A stretch of DNA of 27,979 nucleotides from JAYOFM01 sp038117225 (GCA_038117225.1 JAYOFM010000043.1:1-27979), one strand, 5' to 3'. Numbered from the stretch's first letter, positions 1 through 9,438 are shown. The notes: generated by a model not told the origin, from the letters alone. Translations and numbers: made by a program.

Positions 1-1392
1 GGTCCGTCATCAGGCCGGTCGAGGCGATGACCTGACGGCGCAGCTTTTTACCGCCGGCGAGAGTCACCGTCACGGTGGCGCCCAGCATGGCAATGGTATC
101 GGGGGCCTTGACGGTGAGGAAGTTTCCGGTCGACTGGTTGAGAAAGGCGCGAACCGGTCCGTCCATGTTCAGCCACAACACATCCGGCCGACCGTCCCCG
201 TCGAGATCGACAATCAGCGGCGACTGGCCGAAGTGCGGATTGTCGAGCCCCAGCGCGGCTGCCTGATAGAACCCTCGCCCTTCCGGTGTCTGCACCTGCA
301 GCAACGCCTTGCCAGGCAGCGGCGCCCATTTGTGCAACGGCCACTTGATGTAATTCTGCGCCACCAACAGATCGGTCAGGCCGTCCAAATTGATGTCCTC
401 GAACTGCGCGCCCCAGGCGAAGCCGTAGCCATCGAGTTTCATGGCGGTGGTTACATCGGCGAAGGCGAAGCCGCTGTCGTTGCGCAACAGCGCCCAATCA
501 GTGTTGTGTCGTTGATCGTCACGCAAATCACCGGAGGTCAGAAAATCTGGGATGGAGCTACCGATGTTGGAGACGAAGATGTCCTGATCCCCGTCCTGGT
601 CGTAATCGCCGATGCCCAGCCCCATCCAGAAACCGAATCCGGATTTGGTCGGCATGTCCTTGAAAGTGCCGTCGCCCTGGTTCTCCAGAATTTCGATCTC
701 GCCCGTATTCTGCGACAGGATCAGATCCTGATCGGCGTCACCGTCCAGATTGGCGAAGGTGGCGTGGAAGGAATTCTGCTTGCCAACAGCGCCAGACGCG
801 GCGGTGACGTCAGTGAAGGTGAGATTGCCGTTGTTGCGCAACACAACGTTCGGCTTGGCGTGACCGGCGTCATTGAAGGTAGTGCTCTTGAAAGCCGGGA
901 AGGACACGAAGGCGGAGACATAGAGATCGCCGTCGCCGTCGCCGTCGCCGTCCATGTCGGCGACCGAAACGCTGAGCGGTACCGTGTCGGCGGCCAGCGA
1001 AAGCGGAACCGGACGCGCCGTGAATTTGCCGCCGTTGTTGACGTAGAGCGTCAGCCCGTTTTCACGGGCGACCACCATATCCACGTCGCCGTCGCCGACA
1101 GCCCGCTGCCCGCCGTGACATCCACCAGCCTGCCGTCCCGATAGGCGAGCAACATGTCCGCCTGGTCGCGCCCACCGCCGACAAAAATCTCAAACCGACC
1201 GTCACCATCGACGTCGATGACGGCGGCGCCCGTGAACGGATGGCTCGGCTCGGACCAGACATGGGTGAATGCCGTCGGAATTTCCTTGAACGGCACGGCG
1301 GCGACGGGGGCAGCCGTGGTGTGGCTGGATTCAAATGTCGGCACGCAGCCGCTCACTAGCACGGCGGCGAGCGCCGCTATCAATTTTCGCAT
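1..1392 (-). pseudogene. FG-GAP/VCBS repeat lipoprotein with ASPIC/UnbV-like end, frameshifted and cut by the left edge
   Basis: The start at 1392 gives a lipoprotein signal (charged MRK, hydrophobic stretch, lipobox VSGC with Cys16), with GGAGAG just upstream. Blades with the calcium-binding DxDGDGxxD pattern follow: DVDGDGRFE, then DMDGDGDGDGD, DYDQDGDQD and DLDGDGRPD. Near the left edge is a segment like the start of an ASPIC/UnbV domain (GATVTVTLAGGKKLRR). The reading frame changes at about 1095-1110. The first frame runs ...VDVTAGSGLS and then stops at 1051-1053. The homologous continuation (GDGDVDMVVARENG...) lies in another minus frame that is open to base 2. About a dozen residues normally found between SGL and the DGDGD loop also seem absent, so a deletion inside the repetitive GACGGC stretch is likely. 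Such proteins are usually exported repeat propellers of unknown substrate. An assembly error cannot be excluded. Confidence 0.8.
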
Positions 1393-1760
1393 TCTCGTGC
1401 TCTCCGTCGAATTCAGTGGGCGATGGGCGCGGGCTATCGTTTGGATCGAAGATGGGGACGATATCGACCCTGTGCCAGCAAAATCGAAGAATGGGGACAA
1501 GCATCGACAATGATTGACGAACCGAACCCGCATCCCATGCCTACGTCGATGCCGACTACCGTCTGCGCGCCGATCCCGAAAATGCGCTGGCGGCGCTGCA
1601 ACGCCTTACCTGATATTTCGGTGGAAATTCGCGTCGAATTGATCTGGCACCTCGTAATTCCGGAATAAATCGCTAAAACAGTGTTCGCTTGGCCACCGCC
1701 ACTGGTGGGCGCGCCGGCCGATCAATGAAATTCAGCGATCCAGCAGGAGTGGCGGCGGAC
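1393..1760. other. Intergenic region between the lipoprotein gene and icd, possible gene debris
   Basis: No convincing gene was found. A short stretch at 1515-1611 reads, after a TGA, as ...YVDADYRLRADPENALAAL... up to a TGA at 1609-1611. It looks like the tail of a protein without its front, so it may be a decayed gene end; I do not recognise the family. The region also holds a duplicated GAAGA(A)TGGGGAC motif, listed separately. The icd ribosome-binding site (AGGAG, 1745-1749) lies at its right end. Confidence 0.4.
1445..1508. repeat. Imperfect direct repeat of about 25 bp
   Basis: Two copies share the pattern ATCGAAGA(A)TGGGGACRA--ATCGAC, at 1445-1467 and 1483-1508, about 38 bp apart. They lie upstream of the lipoprotein gene, in non-coding DNA. 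Motifs with TGGGGAC often accompany REP-type sequences in proteobacteria, but nothing here proves that origin. Confidence 0.4.
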
Positions 1761-3995
1761 ATGACGAAACAAGCGGACATCATCTACACCAAGGTCGACG
1801 AGGCACCGGAACTGGCGAGCGGGTCGCTGTTGCCCATCATCCGGGCATTCACCGGAGTCGCCGGCATCACTATCGACACCCGCGACATTTCGCTGGCCGG
1901 CCGCATCCTGGCCCAGTTCCCCGGCCACCTGACGGCGGATCAGAAGCAGTCTGACGATCTGGCGGAACTTGGCGAGTTGGTGAAGACGCCCGGCGCCAAC
2001 GTCATCAAACTGCCCAACATTAGCGCCTCGCTGCCGCAGTTGCAGGCGGCCATCGCCGAACTGCAGAGCCAGGGATACGCCATTCCCGACTACCCTGAAG
2101 CACCGGCCGACGACACCGAGCGCGCGGTGCAGGCGGCCTATGGCCGAGCCATGGGCAGCGCCGTAAACCCGGTGCTGCGCGAAGGCAATTCCGACCGCCG
2201 CGCGCCCAAGGCGGTCAAGGAATTCGCCAAGAAGAACCCCCACTCCATGGGCGCCTGGTCGCCCGATTCCAAAACCCATGTGTCGTCCATGCGGGACGGC
2301 GACTTTTTCTCCAACGAAAAATCAACGACCATCACGGACGCGCAGGCTGGCGACGCGCGCATCGAATTCGTCGCCGCGGACGGCGCGGTGACCGTGCTCA
2401 AGCCGACGACCACGTTGCTGGCCGGCGAGGTGGTCGACGCCACCTACATGAGCGCCAAGGCGCTGCGCGCCTTCCTCGGCGACGAAATCGCCGACGCCAA
2501 GGCGAAGGGCGTGCTGTTCTCGCTGCACCTGAAGGCGACGATGATGAAGGTCTCCGACCCGGTGCTGTTCGGCCACGCGGTCTCCACCTTCCTCGCCGAC
2601 GTGTTCGACAAGCACGGCGACGCGCTGGCCAGTGTCGGCGTCGACGCCAACAACGGCATCGGCGACTTGATGGGCAAGCTCCAGTCCCTGCCCGACGACC
2701 AACGGGCGGCGGTGGAAGCTGATATCGAGGCTTGCATGGCATCGCGGCCGCCGTTGTACATGGTCAATTCCAATCGCGGCATCACCAACCTGCACGTGCC
2801 GTCGGATGTCATCATCGATGCCTCGATGCCGGCGCTGATCCGCGCCGGCGGCAAGGGCTGGGGCCCGGACGGCCAGGAACATGATACCAAGTGTGTCATT
2901 CCGGACAGCTGCTACGCCCCGGTCTACGCCGCGACCATCGATTTCTGCCGCGAACATGGCGCCTTCGATCCGTCGGAAATGGGCACCGTGCCGAACGTCG
3001 GGCTGATGGCCCAGAAGGCGGAGGAGTACGGGTCCCACCCGCAGACCTTCGTCGCCCCCGCCGACGGTACCATGCGCGTGGTCGACGCCACCGGCGGCAT
3101 CATCCACGAACATGGCGTCGAGGCCGGCGACATCTGGCGCATGTGCATGGTCAAGGACGCACCGATTCAGGACTGGGTCAAGCTGGCGGTCAGCCGGGCG
3201 CGGCTGTCGGGCACCCCGGCCGTGTTCTGGCTCAACAAGGACCGTGCCCATGACGCGCAGCTGATCACCAAGGTGAACACCTACTTGAAGGACCACGACA
3301 CCGCCGGCCTGGATATCCAGATCATGGCGCCCAAGGAGGCGACCGAATTTACCCTGCGGCGCATGAAACAGGGGCTGGACACCATTTCCGTCACCGGCAA
3401 CGTGCTGCGCGACTACCTGACCGACCTGTTCCCCATCCTTGAAGTCGGCACCAGTGCCAAGATGCTGTCCATCGTGCCGCTGATGAACGGTGGCGGCCTA
3501 TTCGAAACCGGCGCCGGCGGCTCGGCGCCGAAGCACGTGCAGCAGTTGGTCGAGGAAGGCCACCTGCGTTGGGATTCGCTCGGCGAATTCTGCGCCCTCG
3601 GCGCCTCGCTCGATCACCTGTCCCGGTTCAGCGGCAACGCCAAGGCGGCGATACTCGCCGAGACCCTGGACACGGCCACGGGAAAGCTGCTCGACAACAA
3701 CAAATCGCCGAGCCGCAAGGTCGGCGAACTGGACAATCGGGGCAGTCATTTCTACCTGGCGCTTTATTGGGCCGAGGCGTTGGCGGCGCAGGACGACGAC
3801 GCCGAGCTCAAGGCCCACTTCCAGCCTCTCGCCACGGCGCTACAGGAGAACGAGGCGACCATCGTCGCGGAACTGGCGGCGGCCCAGGGCCGTCCCGTCG
3901 ATCTCGGCGGCTACTACCGGCCCGATGCGGCGAAGCGCGATGCCGCCATGCGCCCGAGCGCCACGCTGAACGGGCTCATCGACGGCAACGCTTAA
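1761..3995 (+). CDS. icd: Isocitrate dehydrogenase, NADP-dependent, monomeric type
   Basis: This enzyme oxidatively decarboxylates isocitrate to 2-oxoglutarate in the cytoplasmic TCA cycle and makes NADPH. The 744-residue product has the length of the monomeric (about 740 aa) family and is unrelated in sequence to the dimeric enzyme. Landmarks are the N-terminal IIYTKVDEAPELAS and RDISLAGRILAQFP blocks, the isocitrate-binding segment LREGNSDRRAP (residues 139-149), KNPHSMG, and the C-terminal LFETGAGGSAPKH and RKVGELDNRGSHFYLALYWA segments. The ATG at 1761 was chosen because MTKQADIIYT matches the family N-terminus and AGGAG lies at 1745-1749; the frame stays open further upstream. No frameshift or missing block was seen. 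The gene is probably transcribed alone or with the GNAT gene 8 bp downstream. Confidence 0.96.
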   Translation: MTKQADIIYTKVDEAPELASGSLLPIIRAFTGVAGITIDTRDISLAGRILAQFPGHLTADQKQSDDLAELGELVKTPGANVIKLPNISASLPQLQAAIAELQSQGYAIPDYPEAPADDTERAVQAAYGRAMGSAVNPVLREGNSDRRAPKAVKEFAKKNPHSMGAWSPDSKTHVSSMRDGDFFSNEKSTTITDAQAGDARIEFVAADGAVTVLKPTTTLLAGEVVDATYMSAKALRAFLGDEIADAKAKGVLFSLHLKATMMKVSDPVLFGHAVSTFLADVFDKHGDALASVGVDANNGIGDLMGKLQSLPDDQRAAVEADIEACMASRPPLYMVNSNRGITNLHVPSDVIIDASMPALIRAGGKGWGPDGQEHDTKCVIPDSCYAPVYAATIDFCREHGAFDPSEMGTVPNVGLMAQKAEEYGSHPQTFVAPADGTMRVVDATGGIIHEHGVEAGDIWRMCMVKDAPIQDWVKLAVSRARLSGTPAVFWLNKDRAHDAQLITKVNTYLKDHDTAGLDIQIMAPKEATEFTLRRMKQGLDTISVTGNVLRDYLTDLFPILEVGTSAKMLSIVPLMNGGGLFETGAGGSAPKHVQQLVEEGHLRWDSLGEFCALGASLDHLSRFSGNAKAAILAETLDTATGKLLDNNKSPSRKVGELDNRGSHFYLALYWAEALAAQDDDAELKAHFQPLATALQENEATIVAELAAAQGRPVDLGGYYRPDAAKRDAAMRPSATLNGLIDGNA

Positions 3996-4003
3996 GGCTG
4001 CTC

Positions 4004-4852
4004 ATGCCGATCGTCATCACGCCGTACGCTGACTCTCACCGGAGCGGGGTGCGCGATCTCATCGTACCGATTCAACGGCACGAATTCGGCATCGAGATCA
4101 GCTATGACGATCAGCCTGACCTGCGGGACATCGACGGCTTCTACCGCTCCGGTGCCGGCGAGTTCTGGGTCGCGCTTGACGGCGAGCGGGTGGTCGGTTC
4201 CATCGCCCTGGTCGACATCGGCGACGACATGGCGGCTCTCCGCAAGATGTTCGTTGCCGAAGCCTATCGCGGTCACTTTCACGGGGTCGCGGCGCGGCTG
4301 CTGGAAACGCTGATCACCCATGCGCGCGCCCGGAACGTGGATGCGATTTATCTCGGCACAACGGCGGCCTTCCTCGCCGCCCATCGGTTTTACGAGAAAG
4401 CCGGCTTCGACCTCGTCGATGAGGCGGAGTTGCCGGCATCGTTTCCCCGCATGGCCGTCGACACCAGGTTTTATCGGTTATCCCCCTCGCGGACCATCCG
4501 GCGTCGGCGCTCACGGCGCTCCCCCGGGGGCCCGGTCGCATGGCGATCATCGATATCGGTTCCAACACCGTGCGTCTGGTGGTTTACGACGACCCCATGG
4601 GGCTGCCGGTGCCGCTATTCAACGAGAAGGTCCAATGCCAGCTCGGCCGCGGCTTGGCCGCCACCGGGCGGCTCAACCAGGACGGCATCCCCTCGGCGCT
4701 CGACAGCATCGCCTGGTTCTGCCGCATCGCCGAGGCGATGGGCGCCGAGGCCCTGGAACTGGTCGCCACCGCCGCCGTGCGTGACGCCGCCGACGGCATG
4801 CAGTTCACTCGCCAGATCGAAAGCCGCACGGGCCATGCGGTCACTGTGTTGA
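4004..4852 (+). CDS. GNAT-family N-acetyltransferase with an unnatural C-terminal read-through
   Basis: The first 155 or so residues form one GNAT domain: EFWVALDGERVVGSIALVDI (beta strands), then LRKMFVAEAYRGHFHGVAARLL (acetyl-CoA pyrophosphate-binding loop and helix), and LGTTAAFLAAHRFYEKAGF (motif B). The protein should transfer an acetyl group from acetyl-CoA to an amine; the substrate cannot be read from the sequence. The ATG at 4004 follows AAGG with good spacing and sits 8 bp after icd. The domain ends near 4475 (VDTRFYRLS), but this frame has no stop until 4852, so the last roughly 125 residues are an Arg/Ser/Pro-rich tail overlapping the ppx frame by over 300 bp. A lost stop codon or small indel near 4475-4540 is more likely than a real extension. 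Confidence 0.75.
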   Translation: MPIVITPYADSHRSGVRDLIVPIQRHEFGIEISYDDQPDLRDIDGFYRSGAGEFWVALDGERVVGSIALVDIGDDMAALRKMFVAEAYRGHFHGVAARLLETLITHARARNVDAIYLGTTAAFLAAHRFYEKAGFDLVDEAELPASFPRMAVDTRFYRLSPSRTIRRRRSRRSPGGPVAWRSSISVPTPCVWWFTTTPWGCRCRYSTRRSNASSAAAWPPPGGSTRTASPRRSTASPGSAASPRRWAPRPWNWSPPPPCVTPPTACSSLARSKAARAMRSLC

Positions 4853-5985
4853 GCGGTGACGAGGAAGCGCGCGCGGCGGCGCTGAGCCTGCTACGCGGCG
4901 TGCCCCGGGCCGATGGTTTGGTCTGCGACCTCGGCGGCGGTAGTCTCGACGTGATGGAATTGAGCGACGGCGCGTTCGGACGCAGCGGCACTCTCGCCCT
5001 CGGCCATCTCAGGCTGTCCGAGGACGCCGACGGTTCCCGCGACTCGGCCCGCGCCATCGTCGCCGAACGGCTGGCGGCCCTGCCCTGGATTAAGGACATG
5101 GCCGGGCGCCCCCTGTTCGCCGTCGGTGGCTCGCTGCGCGCCCTCGCCCGCGCCTTCATCGAGATGACCGGCCATCCGTTGCACATCATCGATTCCTTCG
5201 AGCTCGGCAACGCCGATGCCCGCAAGCTGGCCAAGCGGATCATCGACAGCGACGCGGAGACGCTTCGCGCGTTCGAGGGCATGAACGCGTCGCGGGCCGA
5301 GACCCTGCCCATGGCGGCGATTATTCTTCATGCCCTGCTCAAATTCGGCCGGCCGAACCGGCTGGTATTTTCCGGATACGGTCTGCGCGAGGGGCGGCTG
5401 ATCCATGCGCTGCCGCCGGCGGTGCGGGAACAGGACGCGCTGACCAGCGCCTGCCGGTCACTGGCCGGACGCAGCGCGCGGTTCGACATCGGCGGCGACG
5501 AGCTACTGACCTGGACCGACCCGCTGTTCGGCGATGAAACGCCACAGCAAACGCGGTTGCGCCGTGCCGCCTGTCTGCTTGCCGATATCGGCTGGACCGA
5601 GCATCCGGATTATCGCGCCGAGCACGCGTTCTACCGGGTGCTGCGCTTTCCCTTCGCCGGCGTCGGCCACGCCGACCGGGCGTTCCTGGCACTGGCCATT
5701 TTCGTCCGCTACCACGGCAAGACCGGGTCGCCGATCGTCGCCCCGGTGCGCGCGTTAATGAATGACGACAGCGTCGACCGGGCACACCGGCTCGGCCTCG
5801 CCTGCCGTCTCGCCCATACGCTTTCCGGCGGCGCGCCGGCGTTGCTCGAAACAGTGCGCCCCAGCATCGCCGACGGGACGCTGACGCTGGTGTTCAGCGA
5901 CCCGGGAAAGAGCTTTCTCAGCGAGACGGCTCGGCGCCGCGTCTTCGCCCTTGCCGACAGCCTGGGATTGGTGCCAGCGTATTGA
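4540..5985 (+). CDS. ppx: Ppx/GppA-family exopolyphosphatase / pppGpp phosphohydrolase
   Basis: The product belongs to the actin-like ASKHA phosphatases that remove terminal phosphate from polyphosphate or convert pppGpp to ppGpp. Motifs in order are IDIGSNTVRLVVYD (phosphate 1 loop, from residue 4), ELVATAAVRDA, VLSGDEEARAAALSLL with the catalytic-type acidic pair, VCDLGGGSLDVMEL (phosphate 2 loop), and FSGYGLREG. A C-terminal helical domain of roughly 150 residues (ACLLADIGWTEHPDYRAEHAFYRVLR) resembles the HD-like domain of the longer Ppx forms. The length of 481 aa fits. The start at 4540 follows a GGGGG run. The frame stays open for over 20 codons upstream without an obvious start codon, so the N-terminus is not certain. 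Polyphosphatase and pppGpp phosphatase cannot be separated by reading. Confidence 0.88.
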   Translation: MAIIDIGSNTVRLVVYDDPMGLPVPLFNEKVQCQLGRGLAATGRLNQDGIPSALDSIAWFCRIAEAMGAEALELVATAAVRDAADGMQFTRQIESRTGHAVTVLSGDEEARAAALSLLRGVPRADGLVCDLGGGSLDVMELSDGAFGRSGTLALGHLRLSEDADGSRDSARAIVAERLAALPWIKDMAGRPLFAVGGSLRALARAFIEMTGHPLHIIDSFELGNADARKLAKRIIDSDAETLRAFEGMNASRAETLPMAAIILHALLKFGRPNRLVFSGYGLREGRLIHALPPAVREQDALTSACRSLAGRSARFDIGGDELLTWTDPLFGDETPQQTRLRRAACLLADIGWTEHPDYRAEHAFYRVLRFPFAGVGHADRAFLALAIFVRYHGKTGSPIVAPVRALMNDDSVDRAHRLGLACRLAHTLSGGAPALLETVRPSIADGTLTLVFSDPGKSFLSETARRRVFALADSLGLVPAY

Positions 5986-6020
5986 TCCTCCGCGACGCGG
6001 CAATGATCAGGACAAGAACC

Positions 6021-6326
6021 ATGTGTGACAGGACCAAGCCCGGCACCGCCAAACCCACGGTCTTTATTGAAAATTCGCGCACACGGGTGACGGAATGGCG
6101 CTTCGCCAAACGCGGCGACAACACCGGCTGGCACCGCCACGAGTATGACTACATCGTCGTCCCCCTGTTCGATGGCGTGCTGGAGATCGAGGCCGAGGAC
6201 GGCACGCGCACCCGCGCCGAGTTGACCAACGGCGTGCCCTACTTCCGCAACATCGGCGTCGAACACGACGTCATCAACGGCAACGACTTTGAATGCGCCT
6301 TCGTGGAGATCGAATTTCTGGAATAG
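6021..6326 (+). CDS. Small cupin-domain protein
   Basis: This is a single cupin barrel of 101 residues. Motif 1 appears as GWHRHEYDYIVVPLFDG, giving metal-ligand candidates His38 and His40 and an acidic Glu41; motif 2 is weaker (PYFRNIGVEHDVINGND, with a conserved-type His). The ATG at 6021 was preferred over 6003 because AGGA (6009-6012) stands 8 bp before it. It lies 26 bp before the acyl-CoA synthetase and opens the catabolic gene run that reaches 10299. It may be a metal-dependent isomerase or dioxygenase, or only a ligand-binding partner; the sequence does not decide. Confidence 0.8.
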   Translation: MCDRTKPGTAKPTVFIENSRTRVTEWRFAKRGDNTGWHRHEYDYIVVPLFDGVLEIEAEDGTRTRAELTNGVPYFRNIGVEHDVINGNDFECAFVEIEFLE

Positions 6327-6352
6327 GCGCGAACGGGCGGGGAGCACGCGAC

Positions 6353-8029
6353 GTGGCGGATATACTTTCCATTCTCGGCAAGGGCCTTGGCCCCGATGAC
6401 CTGATCGACGCCCACGTTCGCGACCCCTGGCAGCGCCAGCGTCAGATCGAAAGCGAGCCGCTACCGGCCAACATCACCGCCGTTCTCGACGAGGCGGCGG
6501 ATGCCGTGCCGGATCAGATTGCCTGGAACTTCTTCGAGGACGGCGTCCGCCACAGCTATCGCCAGGTCGCCGACAACGTCAATCGCCTAGCCAGCGCCTT
6601 GCGCAACCTCGGCATCGACAAGGGCACGCACGTCGGTGTCATGCTGCCCAACGAATGGTCATTCCCGACCACGTGGCTGGCGCTGGGGCGGCTCGGCGCG
6701 GTGATGGTACCAATCAACGACCGCTACACGCCGGGGGAACTCGATTACATCATCAATGACAGCGAGAGCGCATGGCTGGTCATTGATGAAACGCTGCTGG
6801 CGTGTCTCGACGGCATGACTGAGCGCCCCGCCGCGCTCGACGACACGCGCGTCATCGTCGTCGGCACCGCTGGCGACACCGGTGGCCATCATAATTTTCA
6901 TGCCCTGCTGGCGGCGGGGGATCCGGCATTCCGGCCCACCGTCGACGTCGGCTTGGAAGACCTGATGAACATTCAGTACACCTCGGGCACCACCGGTCTG
7001 CCCAAGGGCTGCATGCTGCGCCACAGCTACTGGGTCGGCATCGCCAAGGTGGCGGCGCGGCGCGATGGCTTGATCTACAAGAACATCCTCGCCTCGACGC
7101 CCTATTACTATATGGACCCGCAGTGGATGACGTTGATGGCGTTCTATCAGCGCGGCACCATCCACGTCGCCCGACGCCAGAGCTCGAGCCGCTTCATGCA
7201 ATGGGTGCGCGACCACGACATCCATTTCTGCCTGTTCAACGAAATGTTCTACCGCATGCCGCCGACGGATCTGGATCGCAGGAACAGTCTGCGCCGCATC
7301 AACGTCTATGGCCTGCGCAAGGAAATCCACGCCGATTTGCAGGAGCGGTTCAACGTGCAGGCGCGCGAGGCGTTCGGCATGACCGAGGTCGGCACCACCT
7401 TGTTCATGCCGCTGGAAGCCGTCGACATGACCGGCTCAGGCTCCTGCGGCATCCCCTGCGCCTTCCGCGAATGCCGCGTGGTCGACGAAAACGGCGACGA
7501 TGTGGCCGCCGGCGGCGTCGGCGAGATGGTGGTGCGTGGCCCTAATATTCTGCTCGGGTACTACAACAAGCCCGAGGCCACCCGCGACGCCTTTTTCGGC
7601 GAGTGGTTCCGCACCGGCGACCTGTTCCGTCAGGATGAGCGGGGCTACTTCCATATCGTCGGCCGCATCAAGGACATGATCCGCCGCAACGGCGAGAACA
7701 TCGCGGCCCGCGAGGTCGAGGGCGTGGTCGCCCAGGCGGACGGCGTATTCGAGGTCGCGGCGGTGGCGGTGCCGCACGAAACCCGGGGCGAAGAGGTCAA
7801 GATCTACGTCCTGCTGACCGATGGCGAGACGCCGGATAGCGTGACGCCGGTGAGCCTGATCGCCTTCGCCGGCCGCCATCTGGCCCCCTTCAAGGTACCG
7901 CGCTACGTCGAATACGTGGCGCGCTTTCCCCGCACGCCGTCGGGCAAGATCGCCAAGAATGTGCTACGCGCGGAGAAAGCCGACTTGCGCGACGACTGCT
8001 GGGATGCGGAGGCAGCCGTTCACCGTTGA
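6353..8029 (+). CDS. AMP-dependent acyl-CoA synthetase/ligase (ANL superfamily)
   Basis: This enzyme activates a carboxylic acid with ATP to an acyl-adenylate and passes it to CoA. The hallmark motifs are present: P-loop YTSGTTGLPKG (from about residue 209), adenine-binding YGL and AFGMTEVGTT, EWFRTGDLFRQDERGYFHIVGRIKDMIRRNGENI (hinge and A8 region, split here only for reference) and C-terminal PRTPSGKIAK with the catalytic Lys. I chose the GTG at 6353 because GGAG lies 9 bp upstream and it gives a normal N-terminus; length 558 aa. The overall look is close to the crotonobetaine/carnitine and medium-chain fatty acid ligases, but the substrate is unknown. The neighbours (cupin, FAD oxidoreductase, amidohydrolase-like protein) suggest catabolism of an amine- or ring-containing acid. 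Confidence 0.93.
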   Translation: MADILSILGKGLGPDDLIDAHVRDPWQRQRQIESEPLPANITAVLDEAADAVPDQIAWNFFEDGVRHSYRQVADNVNRLASALRNLGIDKGTHVGVMLPNEWSFPTTWLALGRLGAVMVPINDRYTPGELDYIINDSESAWLVIDETLLACLDGMTERPAALDDTRVIVVGTAGDTGGHHNFHALLAAGDPAFRPTVDVGLEDLMNIQYTSGTTGLPKGCMLRHSYWVGIAKVAARRDGLIYKNILASTPYYYMDPQWMTLMAFYQRGTIHVARRQSSSRFMQWVRDHDIHFCLFNEMFYRMPPTDLDRRNSLRRINVYGLRKEIHADLQERFNVQAREAFGMTEVGTTLFMPLEAVDMTGSGSCGIPCAFRECRVVDENGDDVAAGGVGEMVVRGPNILLGYYNKPEATRDAFFGEWFRTGDLFRQDERGYFHIVGRIKDMIRRNGENIAAREVEGVVAQADGVFEVAAVAVPHETRGEEVKIYVLLTDGETPDSVTPVSLIAFAGRHLAPFKVPRYVEYVARFPRTPSGKIAKNVLRAEKADLRDDCWDAEAAVHR

Positions 8030-8086
8030 ATGGATGGCAATGAAAATCCAGGTTGCAAACCGGGCGGCTTGGCAGAAGGGTTAGCC

Positions 8087-9409
8087 ATGGACGATGTCTT
8101 TCATCCCGACTTCACCAGCGATCCCTATTGGTGGCAGGCAGCCCGGCCGACCACGGAAGGGTCGGTGCCGGTGCCCGACGACACCGACATCGCTATCGTC
8201 GGCAGCGGCTATACCGGCCTCAACGCTGCCATGGAACTGGCCGATCGCGGCCACCGGGTCACCGTGCTGGAGGCGCGAGAATTCGGCCACGGGGCGAGCA
8301 GCCGTAGCGGCGGTCACGTATCCAGTGGCTTCAGCCTGGGCAAGGCGGCGTCCGGTGCCAAGCCGTCGCCGCTGATCGGCACACTCGGGATCAACCGCTA
8401 CAACGGGTTGCTCGACGAGGCGACGCAATCCATGGAGCGCCTGGAAACGATCATTGAACGCGAGAACATCGATTGCCATTACGTCCGCGGCGGCCGCTTC
8501 GTCGCCGCCTACACGAGCCGGCACTACAACGCCCTGGAAGCCAAGGCGGCGCTGCTCGACCGGGATGGCCATGCCGGCTGCCGGCTGGTGCCGCGCCAAC
8601 ACCAGCGCGACGAGATCGGATCCGACTTCTTTCACGGCGGCATGGTGATCGAGCGGTCCGGCAAGCTTCACCCGGCACTCTATCATCGCGGCCTGCTGAA
8701 TGCCTGCCGGCGTCGCGGCATCACGCTCTGCGCTGAAACGCCGGTGACCGATATCCAGGCCGACGGCACGGGTTTCCGCCTGACCGCCGGTGGCGCCGAA
8801 CTGCGTGCCGCCGACGTGCTGCTGTCGACCAACGCCTATTCCCAGCGCCCCAGCCCGTGGCTGCGCCGCCGGGTCATTCCACTGGCCAGTTGCATCATCG
8901 CCACCGAGCCGCTGGATCCGGACATGATGCGACGCCTGATCGTCCACGACCGCTCCATCAACGACACCAAGCGAATTCTCAACTATTTCCGCGCTTCACC
9001 TGACGGCACGCGCATTCTGTTCGGCGGGCGGGAAACCTTCTTCACCTCGGACCCCAATGAATCGGGGCGACGCTTGTTCCGTAGCCTGACCGCAATCTAT
9101 CCGGAGCTCGCCAAGACCCGGGTGACCCACGCCTGGACCGGTCTGGTCGCCATGACCTTCGATCACCTGCCGCACATGGGGGTGGAGAACGGCATTCATT
9201 ATGTCGCCGGCTGCAATGGCAGCGGCGTCGCCATGATGTCCTATCTAGGCTATCGCATCGCCGGCAAGATCGCCGGCGGCAACGCCCCTAGCGCCTTCGA
9301 CGGCCTGCCCTTCCCGACCCGGCCGACCTACACCGGCAAGACCTGGTTCATGCCGCTGGTCGGCGGTTATTTCAAGACCATGGACCGGCTCGACCGGCTC
9401 CGTGGCTGA
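8087..9409 (+). CDS. FAD-dependent oxidoreductase, DAO family (PuuB-like)
   Basis: The 440-residue product has an N-terminal Rossmann FAD site (DIAIVGSGYTGLNAAMELA, residues 34-52), then an acidic strand end (VTVLEAREFGHGASSRSGGH) and a C-terminal FAD-contacting CNGSGVAMMSYLGYRIA. This is the pattern of gamma-glutamylputrescine oxidase and related amine/amino-acid oxidases, which oxidise a C-N bond and pass electrons to oxygen or a carrier. The N-terminal PYWWQAARP segment is also typical of PuuB-like proteins. The ATG at 8087 follows AGAAGGG; an ATG at 8030 is in frame but has no good ribosome-binding site. It is co-directional with the ligase upstream and the amidohydrolase-like gene 29 bp downstream. 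Confidence 0.9.
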   Translation: MDDVFHPDFTSDPYWWQAARPTTEGSVPVPDDTDIAIVGSGYTGLNAAMELADRGHRVTVLEAREFGHGASSRSGGHVSSGFSLGKAASGAKPSPLIGTLGINRYNGLLDEATQSMERLETIIERENIDCHYVRGGRFVAAYTSRHYNALEAKAALLDRDGHAGCRLVPRQHQRDEIGSDFFHGGMVIERSGKLHPALYHRGLLNACRRRGITLCAETPVTDIQADGTGFRLTAGGAELRAADVLLSTNAYSQRPSPWLRRRVIPLASCIIATEPLDPDMMRRLIVHDRSINDTKRILNYFRASPDGTRILFGGRETFFTSDPNESGRRLFRSLTAIYPELAKTRVTHAWTGLVAMTFDHLPHMGVENGIHYVAGCNGSGVAMMSYLGYRIAGKIAGGNAPSAFDGLPFPTRPTYTGKTWFMPLVGGYFKTMDRLDRLRG

Positions 9410-9438
9410 CCCGGACACCGCACCAGGAGCCGCCTTCG

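Noticed and set aside
233..1144. Plus-strand frame of 303 codons over the lipoprotein gene
   Set aside because: It is in register antisense to the FG-GAP coding frame and has no motif or ribosome-binding site.
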